Source: Prevotella sp. (GTDB taxonomy: Bacteria; Bacteroidota; Bacteroidia; Bacteroidales; Bacteroidaceae). From it: a stretch of DNA of 10,188 bases. The position numbers and the translations under genes are program-made. Below the pieces are notes generated by a model that did not search any database, was not told where the DNA came from, and saw only the letters and a program-made list of their open reading frames with translations. Positions 1 through 5,065 of this stretch are shown piece by piece. Positions within the stretch are counted from its first letter, which is position 1, and the number at the start of each line of letters is the position of its first letter. The stretch is taken from NCBI GenBank assembly GCA_022511055.1, contig JAFLSH010000100.1, positions 1-10,188 on the forward strand, read 5' to 3'.

Positions 1-20
1 CTCCCCTAATAATCGGACTG

Positions 21-28
21 CAAAGGTA
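21..28 (-). promoter_or_regulatory. Probable -7 promoter box for the gene left of the window
   Basis: Read on the minus strand the box is TACCTTTG, a full match to the Bacteroides -7 consensus TAnnTTTG, followed by CAG. It points out of the left edge, so transcription would start at about position 14 and the first codon lies outside the window. I see no convincing TTTG-type -33 element at the usual 19-21 base spacing. It sits beyond the intrinsic terminator of the preceding unit, which fits a new transcription unit. Confidence 0.5.
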
Positions 29-109
29 CTGCTTTTTTGAAAAATAGAGCCGCGTGAATGCCTAAAAACCGCACTATTTATGATTCATTAACATTTGTAC
101 TGCTTTTTT
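26..109. repeat. Duplicated 13-mer in the promoter region
   Basis: The 13-mer GTACTGCTTTTTT occurs at 26-38 and again at 97-109 on the plus strand, 71 bases apart. The left copy forms the upstream flank of the intact -7 box at 21-28. The right copy borders TACAAATG, which resembles a degenerate -7 box. A duplicated promoter module is possible, but an A/T-run-driven coincidence is not excluded. Confidence 0.5.
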
Positions 110-173
110 ACCTTCCGTGTTGGCGTTTATATGGTGGGTATGAGTGAATTAAAAGGGAAAAGTGGGAGGAAAG

Positions 174-191
174 GTAGGTGCGGTAGGTGGC
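174..191. repeat. Two units of the 9-bp GTAGGTNNN repeat
   Basis: GTAGGTGCG (174-182) is followed directly by GTAGGTGGC (183-191). The 16 bases from 173 are identical to part of the longer array at 3733-3786. This copy lies just downstream of the DUF3467 terminator, outside any gene. Its reading frame relative to the preceding gene does not give the Thr-Pro codons seen in the other copies. Confidence 0.65.
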
Positions 192-204
192 GGCGGATGC
201 GATG

Positions 205-239
205 AAAAACAAAGGAGAGGTTTAAGCCTCTCCTTTGTT
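205..239 (-). terminator. Intrinsic terminator with the DUF3467 stop codon in its loop
   Basis: A perfect 13-bp stem pairs AACAAAGGAGAGG (239-227 on the minus strand) with CCTCTCCTTTGTT (220-208). The loop is CTTAAA (226-221), and the TAA stop codon of the DUF3467 gene (224-222) lies inside it. A run of five T (209-205) completes the intrinsic-terminator pattern. The upstream arm encodes the last residues of the protein (about NKGEA). It would end the protease-DUF3467 transcript. Confidence 0.8.
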
Positions 240-542
240 AACGTTGAATGGCGCGATGGTGCGCGGCTCCTGATTGGGAATCTTGATGGGGCCGAACTCA
301 CGCTCGTAGCGCATGATGTTTTCTTGCAAGGCGGCGAGCAGGCGCTTGGCATGCTCGGGCGCCAAGATGACACGGCTCTTTACCTGCGCCTTGGGCACAC
401 CCGGTAGAACACGGGCAAAGTCGATAACGAAATCGCTTGATGAGTGGGTGATGACCGCAAAGTTGGCATACTCACCCTGCGCCACGGTCTGTGGCAGTTC
501 TATCTGCAGCCCTTGCTGCTGGTTGTTGTTCTTGTCGTTCAT
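222..542 (-). CDS. DUF3467 family protein
   Basis: This is a 106-residue cytoplasmic protein with no signal peptide or membrane segment. After a Gln/Asn-rich start (about 1-11) comes the core that defines DUF3467: YANFAVITHSSSDFVIDFAR, then VLPGVPKAQVKSRVILAPEHAKRLLAALQ, and a helix ending near EREFG. The family is common in Bacteroidota and has no established function; from memory it often sits near RNA polymerase genes, which are not visible here. I chose the ATG at 542 because the family begins close to this core and A-rich TCTAAAAAAGCA precedes it. The frame stays open upstream to a GTG at 659, but that extension is basic, low in complexity and covers a duplicated dyad, so it is probably untranslated. 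No -7 box is visible in the 118-base gap, so cotranscription with the protease is likely. Confidence 0.88.
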   Translation of the reverse strand: MNDKNNNQQQGLQIELPQTVAQGEYANFAVITHSSSDFVIDFARVLPGVPKAQVKSRVILAPEHAKRLLAALQENIMRYEREFGPIKIPNQEPRTIAPFNVNKGEA

Positions 543-600
543 TGCTTTTTTAGAAATTAGAGTTTTGTCTTTTTTCGGTGATTTGTTACTTCTTGTGTAT

Positions 601-647
601 TTGTTCCCTTTGGGAATATTCAGCTTTTGGGCTTGTTCCCTTTGGGA
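601..647. repeat. Duplicated 15-mer, each copy a small dyad
   Basis: TTGTTCCCTTTGGGA occurs at 601-615 and at 633-647 on the plus strand, 32 bases apart. Each copy contains TTCCC-TTT-GGGA(A), a five-base inverted repeat with a three-base loop. The pair fills the gap between the protease stop (661) and the DUF3467 start (542). It could be two RNA hairpins in the intercistronic mRNA or a tandem protein-binding site; nothing visible decides between these. Confidence 0.6.
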
Positions 648-660
648 TATGGGTTTCACA

Positions 661-3231
661 CTATTTTCCCGACTCGTACTTATCGCGGATTTTCTTTACG
701 CGAAGCAGCAGATTCTGGTAGTGGCGGTGGTTTTTGTCGCCGGCAGACTGCGCTTTCAGGTAGTCTTCAATCTTGTCCAGATGCTGTTCAACGTAGAGAA
801 TGGCATCGCTGCGCTGAATAGAGCCGCCGCTGAGGTTTGAAACTGCCTGCAACAGACTGAGCAGCTGGCTGTTAGTGTTGGTATTGGCAGGCTTCTCGGC
901 CGGGTTGAGTATCTGGTCGATGCACTCAATGTAGGTGCGCTGCTGCTGGCGGCGGAAGTCGTTCTGCTCCTCGTTGCTGTCGGTCAGCGGCTTCCAGACC
1001 ATGCCGAACACATCATTGAAGTATTCCTCGACAGGGTAGGGCTCGGTGGCGCGCAGTTCGGCGTTGTGCAAGTTGATGATAAGGCTCGGCGAGAGCAGTG
1101 CGCTAATCACGTTCTGCTGGCGGTTGGCTATGTCGCCGGCGTAGTCAATGCCCAGCTTCTCGACAATGCTGGCGGGGTAGAGCCATAGGGGCGCTTCCAG
1201 AACATACTGGCCCAGCCACTGTACGGCCTCTTTCTGCAGCTGGTGCGACACGTAGTCGTTGCGCTTCACGCCGGGGGCGTTGTTGCTGATTCTACCGCCC
1301 AGGTATCTCTGCACATGGCCGGTGTAGCGCTGGTATTGCGAGAGAACGGCGCTGTGGATTCCGCTCAAATCCTTGTACTGGTCATCGGGCTGGGCGGTCC
1401 ATTTCTCAATGTTCTGCATGACCCGTTGCAGATTCTTCATACCCAGTGCGTTAGCCTGCATCTGGTTGTCGCCCAGGTCTTCCGACTGCGAGCGCGGGTC
1501 TTGGCCGCGGCCTTCATCGCCGCTCCACCACAGGCGCGGGTTGCCCTCGAGCATGCGGGTGGTCTCTGTGCGCAGTGCCTTCTTCTCCTTGGCAGGGTCC
1601 TTGAACTCCGGGCGGTACTGGTAGCCCCATTTGATGGCCCACTTATCGTAGTCGTTGATGCGCGGGAAGAGCCCCTTCTCGCCAATCTTGTCTTCGGGCT
1701 GTGCCACGTAGTTGAAACGCGCGTAGTCCATGATGCTCGATGTGTGGCCGTGCTTTTCTACCCACGCCTTGTCGCGCAGCTTGGCCACAGGTGTGGCAGC
1801 TGAGGCAATCATGTTGTGGCGCAGACCCAGGGTGTGCCCCACCTCATGGCTGGAGACGAAGCGTATGAGCTGCCCCATCAGTTCGTCTGAGAACTCCATC
1901 TTCTGTGCGCGCTTGTCGAGCGGGCCGCACTGCACCATGTACCATTTTTTCACGAGATTCATCACGTTGTGATACCAGCAGATGTGCGCCTCGATGATTT
2001 CGCCCGAGCGCGGGTCGACAATGTGCGGGCCGTAGGCATTCTCGGTCTCGCTGGGCAGGTAGCGCAGCACGGAGAAGCGGGCATCATCGAGCGACATGGT
2101 GGAATCGTTCTCTGGCCACTCCTTGCCCACAATGGCATTCTTGAAGCCGGCGGCCTCGAAGGCCACGTTCCAGTCATCGACACCCATCTTCAGGTACTTC
2201 ACCCACTTCTTGGGCGTGGCAGGGTCTATGTAATAGACAATCTGCTTCTTCGGCTCCACCAGCTTGCCCGCCTTGTAAGCCTCCGGGTCCTTCGGCTCCA
2301 GCCGGTAGCGCGAGACAATGGCTTCGCGGTTGGTGGTCTGCTGCTCATCGCTGAACTCAGTGATGCGGTTGTTGAAATAGCCGACCCGCTCATCGAAGTA
2401 GCGGGGCTGCATGGGTGTCTCGGGCAGCAAGACGATGCTGGTGTTCAGCGAGAGCGTGGCCGAGCCAGCCCTGGCGATGGCACTGTTGCCGCCAGACATG
2501 CTGTAGGTGCGCAGTGTCTGTATCTCGATGTTGATGGGATAGGTCTTGATGGTGTCGATGAACGAGCGGTCACTCATGAGGCCGCCGATGCCCAGCTGCG
2601 AGCGGTCTGAGCTGGTGAAGCTGCTGACCTTGTTGTCTTGCATGAGCCACTTCGTGATGTTGATGAGCTGCGCCTCGGTCTGCGGGTTGCGGCCAATGAC
2701 ATCGAACTTGAAGACCACGGGGTCTACTGTCGACTGGCGCAGCGAGATGGCAATGCGGTCATCAGGCTTGGCGTACTGCGACTGCACGTACTCGCGCATG
2801 AAGAGGGATTTCTCGCCGTATTGCTCGAAATAGATGGCCGACTCGTTCACCTCTTCGCCGCTGAACTTCTTGAAGTCCTGTGGTACGCTGGTGAAGCGGG
2901 TTACCGCTAACAGCATGCGCCCCAACAGCGAGTCGGGCACTTCGAGATACCACTCGTTCTTGATGTGGCGGACTGTGAACAGACCCTCGCGCATGGAGCC
3001 GCCCTCTTTCACCACCTTATGGTAGGGCGAGTTGTGGTCCTTGACCGTAGTGTCGTTGCAGCACTCGGGCTTGGGAGCCTTCTTCGCGACTGCTACGGAG
3101 TCGGTTTTCGTGCCAACAGAGTCGGTTTTCACTGTGAGTGTGTCACTCTTAGTCTTGTCTTCAGGAAAGGCAACGGCTGTCTGCAACCCAAACGTGAGTC
3201 CCAAGGCAGCTAACATGATACTTCTGAACAT
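661..3231 (-). CDS. Secreted zinc-dependent metalloprotease (metzincin, DUF5118/DUF5117/DUF4953 type)
   Basis: This 856-residue enzyme is exported by a signal peptide (basic MFR, hydrophobic core, AVA|F cleavage near residue 21). A Thr/Ser/Lys-rich linker follows, with KTDSV repeated around 35-46 and a Cys pair in PECCN. The N-terminal half, from about residue 65, resembles DUF5118 then DUF5117. The catalytic zincin motif HEVGHTLGLRHN has zinc ligands H462, H466 and H472 and general base E463. The Met-turn SIMDY (M501) lies 29 residues after the last ligand. The long C-terminal region is typical of the Bacteroidota family (Pfam DUF4953/Met-zincin). I see no type IX secretion tail or lipobox, so the periplasm or free secretion is likely. 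An ATG at 3255 would add eight residues, but it lies where the promoter predicts transcription to start, so I prefer 3231. The substrate is unknown, and a link to the upstream copper genes is only positional. Confidence 0.92.
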   Translation of the reverse strand: MFRSIMLAALGLTFGLQTAVAFPEDKTKSDTLTVKTDSVGTKTDSVAVAKKAPKPECCNDTTVKDHNSPYHKVVKEGGSMREGLFTVRHIKNEWYLEVPDSLLGRMLLAVTRFTSVPQDFKKFSGEEVNESAIYFEQYGEKSLFMREYVQSQYAKPDDRIAISLRQSTVDPVVFKFDVIGRNPQTEAQLINITKWLMQDNKVSSFTSSDRSQLGIGGLMSDRSFIDTIKTYPINIEIQTLRTYSMSGGNSAIARAGSATLSLNTSIVLLPETPMQPRYFDERVGYFNNRITEFSDEQQTTNREAIVSRYRLEPKDPEAYKAGKLVEPKKQIVYYIDPATPKKWVKYLKMGVDDWNVAFEAAGFKNAIVGKEWPENDSTMSLDDARFSVLRYLPSETENAYGPHIVDPRSGEIIEAHICWYHNVMNLVKKWYMVQCGPLDKRAQKMEFSDELMGQLIRFVSSHEVGHTLGLRHNMIASAATPVAKLRDKAWVEKHGHTSSIMDYARFNYVAQPEDKIGEKGLFPRINDYDKWAIKWGYQYRPEFKDPAKEKKALRTETTRMLEGNPRLWWSGDEGRGQDPRSQSEDLGDNQMQANALGMKNLQRVMQNIEKWTAQPDDQYKDLSGIHSAVLSQYQRYTGHVQRYLGGRISNNAPGVKRNDYVSHQLQKEAVQWLGQYVLEAPLWLYPASIVEKLGIDYAGDIANRQQNVISALLSPSLIINLHNAELRATEPYPVEEYFNDVFGMVWKPLTDSNEEQNDFRRQQQRTYIECIDQILNPAEKPANTNTNSQLLSLLQAVSNLSGGSIQRSDAILYVEQHLDKIEDYLKAQSAGDKNHRHYQNLLLRVKKIRDKYESGK
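3098..3130 (-). repeat. Short in-gene direct repeat in the protease linker
   Basis: GAGTCGGTTTTC (plus strand) occurs at 3098-3109 and 3119-3130, a 21-base period. It encodes the repeated KTDSV in the low-complexity linker after the signal peptide. It probably arose by slippage and adds a seven-residue unit without changing frame. Confidence 0.6.
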
Positions 3232-3259
3232 AGTTTTTGTAGTTATTGTAAACATGGTG

Positions 3260-3267
3260 CAAAATTA
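3260..3267 (-). promoter_or_regulatory. Probable -7 promoter box of the metalloprotease unit
   Basis: On the minus strand the box is TAATTTTG, matching TAnnTTTG, followed by CACCAT. Together TAATTTTGCACCAT matches the corresponding 14 bases at the cusA promoter in 12 positions. Transcription should start within a few bases of 3255, which makes the ATG there unlikely as an initiator and favours the ATG at 3231, leaving an A-rich leader of about 20 bases. The -33 region is weak: TTGG lies about 22 bases upstream. Confidence 0.55.
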
Positions 3268-3296
3268 CAACAAAAATGCAACACTCACACCAACAA

Positions 3297-3336
3297 GGGC
3301 AGAATTTTATGCTTATTTTACATATCCCTTCTGCCC
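3297..3336 (-). terminator. Inverted repeat between HMA gene and protease; possible terminator
   Basis: GGGCAGAA (3336-3329) and TTCTGCCC (3304-3297) form a perfect 8-bp inverted repeat around an A-rich 24-base spacer on the minus strand. It follows the HMA gene stop by about 37 bases and could end the cus transcript. The downstream T content is poor (TTGTTGG), so termination would be weak. It also lies 30-70 bases upstream of the protease -7 box, so an operator is an alternative. Confidence 0.35.
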
Positions 3337-3372
3337 CTGCCGTGCGCTTGCTGGTTGCGCGGTTGCGGGAGA

Positions 3373-3711
3373 TTAGTGCTTTTTTGCGTTCTCGCGGTAT
3401 TTGCAGCAGCCGGGCAGCTTGCTGTAGACGGCCGCATCAGCCTTGAACGTGCCTGAGTCATGGCCGGCCGTGGCTATGGCCTTCTGCACCTGCTCGGGCG
3501 AAGCCTGCTTGTTATCGTAGACCAGCGAGAGCTGGCCGGTCTGCTTGTTCCAGCGGGCGGAGGTAACACCCTTCACGGTCTTGGCCGCTGCCTCGATGCG
3601 CTTCTGGCACATGCCGCAGTTGCCCTTTACTTCAAACGTGGTCTTGACGGTTTTGGCCTCGGCGGTGCTAAGACAGAACACGGCGGCCAAGAGAAGAATT
3701 GCTTGTTTCAT
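3373..3711 (-). CDS. Exported heavy-metal-associated (HMA) domain protein, probable periplasmic copper chaperone
   Basis: This is a 112-residue protein. Residues 1-19 form a clear signal peptide (MKQ, hydrophobic stretch, STAEA|K). The rest is mostly one HMA fold with the metal-binding loop GNCGMCQKR: C32 and C35 make the CxxC that binds soft metals, with M34 between them. The family usually has GMTCxxC, so the residues before the first Cys differ. The tail has an adjacent Cys pair (C102, C103) in LPGCCKY and ends in His, giving a second possible soft-metal site. As the third gene after the pump and adaptor, it probably binds Cu(I) or Ag(I) in the periplasm and passes it to CusB or CusA, or buffers it. 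This role is inferred from the fold and context. The start is supported by the signal peptide and an A-rich leader. Confidence 0.9.
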   Translation of the reverse strand: MKQAILLLAAVFCLSTAEAKTVKTTFEVKGNCGMCQKRIEAAAKTVKGVTSARWNKQTGQLSLVYDNKQASPEQVQKAIATAGHDSGTFKADAAVYSKLPGCCKYRENAKKH

Positions 3712-3731
3712 AGTTGTTGTTTTTATTTTTT
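3712..3731 (-). promoter_or_regulatory. A-rich translation leader of the HMA gene
   Basis: The bases before the ATG read AAAAAATAAAAACAACAACT on the minus strand, with no Shine-Dalgarno sequence. Unstructured A-rich leaders are the usual initiation signal in Bacteroidota. It lies between the 9-bp repeat array and the start codon. No -7 box is seen here, so the gene is probably cotranscribed with cusB. Confidence 0.4.
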
Positions 3732-3732
3732 T

Positions 3733-3786
3733 GTAGGTGTGGTAGGTGGAGTAGGTATGGTAGGTGCGGTAGGTTTAGTAGGGGAG
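3733..3786. repeat. Six-unit 9-bp tandem repeat between cusB and the HMA gene
   Basis: Six abutting units on the plus strand follow GTAGGTNNN: GTAGGTGTG, GTAGGTGGA, GTAGGTATG, GTAGGTGCG, GTAGGTTTA and an imperfect GTAGGGGAG. The first five share GTAGGT exactly and vary in the last three bases. On the coding strand the array begins two bases after the cusB TAG stop. In the cusB frame it stays open for 21 codons, nearly all Pro and Thr with three Lys, until TAA at 3725-3723. Confidence 0.9.
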
Positions 3787-3788
3787 GG

Positions 3789-5060
3789 CTATTGGCTCAT
3801 CATTGAGCGCTTGCCATCGAGCTGGGCGGCAGCATCAATGGCGAACACGCCGTTGGTGACAATCTCTTCGCCTTCGGCCAGACCATCGAGAACGACATAG
3901 CCATCGGGCAGGGCCGGGCCGAGGGTAATCTGGCGCATGAGGAACGTTGGCTGCTCTTCCGCATCATCTCTCACGTAGACTACAGAGCGGGTGCCGGTCC
4001 ACAGGACTGCCGACTTGGGAATGATGACACCCTCTTCGGCATATTGCTGCATCGAGGCAGCCACGTTTGCCACGAGCAGCATCTCGGGCTTGAAGCGGCC
4101 GCCGCCGTTTGTCAGTTCGACCCGCACGCCGGCGGTGCGTGTCTGCCCGTTCAGCACGGGGTCGATGAAGGCGATGCGCCCTGTGAAAGTCTCGTTTGGC
4201 AGGGCTTCGGCGGTGAACTGCACCTGCTGCCCTCTGCGCAGGAACGGCAGGTCTGTCTCGTATGCCTGGAAGACCGCCCACACGCGGCTCAGGTTGGCTA
4301 TCTGCAACAGCGACTGCCCCTGCCTGACATAGTCGCCCTGCTCTATCAGTTTCCTGATGACCGTGCCAGAGGTGTTGGCCTTCAGCTGCACATAGGGCGA
4401 AGCCTTCTTGTTGCTGACGACTTCATCTATCTGTGCCTGCGGGATGTTCAGCAGGCGCAGCTTCTCGGTGGCCGCCTCAATCAGCGCGGAGTTGCCCGTG
4501 GCGAGTGCCGACACCAGCTCCTGTTCTGCCGTGTAAAGCTCCGGCGAGTAGATGACGGCCAGGGTCTGCCCCTTGGCCACGGCATCGCCCACGGCGTTGA
4601 TGTTCAGCTGTTCTATGCGCCCGGCCACATAGGCCGACTGCGACTGCTGCAGCCGCTGGTCTGGCTCAATCTTTCCGAAGAGCCGTATCTCCTTGTTGCC
4701 CGACGGCGCGCCCACTATCTCGGTCTCGACATTGGCCAGTGCCATGGCTTCATCGCTGAGCATCACGGCATTCGGGTCAATATCGCTGACGGGGGTCTCT
4801 CCGTTCCGCACCTTTATCAAGTCCATGCCGCAGATGGGGCACTTGCCCGGCTGGGGCTGCTTCACCTGCGGGTCCATGGAGCAAGTCCATGTGCCGCTGT
4901 CATCAGCCTCGGCAGCGGCGCTGCCGCCGCAGCTGACACACCCGCGCAGCAGCACTCCCAACACGAGCCCGGCCAGCAGCAATCCCAGCCCGCCAATGGC
5001 TTCGCGGAGCGAGAAGCGCCTGGGCGGCTGCTGCGGTGGAGTGGTATTTCTTTCTTCCAT
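3789..5060 (-). CDS. cusB: CusB-type periplasmic adaptor of an RND copper/silver efflux pump
   Basis: This 423-residue membrane-fusion protein would link the inner-membrane pump to the outer-membrane channel. A short Pro-rich N-terminus (TTPPQQPP) precedes one membrane anchor (about 21-39). A heavy-metal-binding domain follows at about 57-82, with C60, M62, C74, C77 and M79 in WTCSM...GKCPICGMDL; relatives usually have CSMHP or CPMHP, and here the His is Asp. Next come the split barrel-sandwich hybrid (GKIEPDQRLQ, then SGTVIRKLIEQGDYVRQGQSLLQI) around a short helical hairpin, the beta-barrel (VWAVFQAYETDLPFLRRGQ), and the membrane-proximal domain ending GVFAIDAAAQLDGKRSMMSQ. This order is typical of CusB/CzcB adaptors. 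The ATG lies only 5 bases after the stop of the pump-channel gene, so translation is probably coupled. The TAG stop is followed by an in-frame open Thr-Pro repeat. Confidence 0.95.
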   Translation of the reverse strand: MEERNTTPPQQPPRRFSLREAIGGLGLLLAGLVLGVLLRGCVSCGGSAAAEADDSGTWTCSMDPQVKQPQPGKCPICGMDLIKVRNGETPVSDIDPNAVMLSDEAMALANVETEIVGAPSGNKEIRLFGKIEPDQRLQQSQSAYVAGRIEQLNINAVGDAVAKGQTLAVIYSPELYTAEQELVSALATGNSALIEAATEKLRLLNIPQAQIDEVVSNKKASPYVQLKANTSGTVIRKLIEQGDYVRQGQSLLQIANLSRVWAVFQAYETDLPFLRRGQQVQFTAEALPNETFTGRIAFIDPVLNGQTRTAGVRVELTNGGGRFKPEMLLVANVAASMQQYAEEGVIIPKSAVLWTGTRSVVYVRDDAEEQPTFLMRQITLGPALPDGYVVLDGLAEGEEIVTNGVFAIDAAAQLDGKRSMMSQ

Positions 5061-5065
5061 AGCTA

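Noticed and set aside
543..659. 39-residue N-terminal extension of the DUF3467 protein from a GTG at 659
   Set aside because: It is low-complexity basic sequence over duplicated dyads, absent from the family as I know it, and the ATG at 542 has a better leader.
4926..4944. Lipoprotein cleavage site at the Cys after the CusB anchor (LRGC)
   Set aside because: Arg at the -2 position is not compatible with a normal lipobox.
4980..5060. Twin-arginine signal in CusB (PPRRFSLRE)
   Set aside because: The residues after RR do not fit the RRxFLK pattern, and the segment reads better as a basic flank of a membrane anchor.
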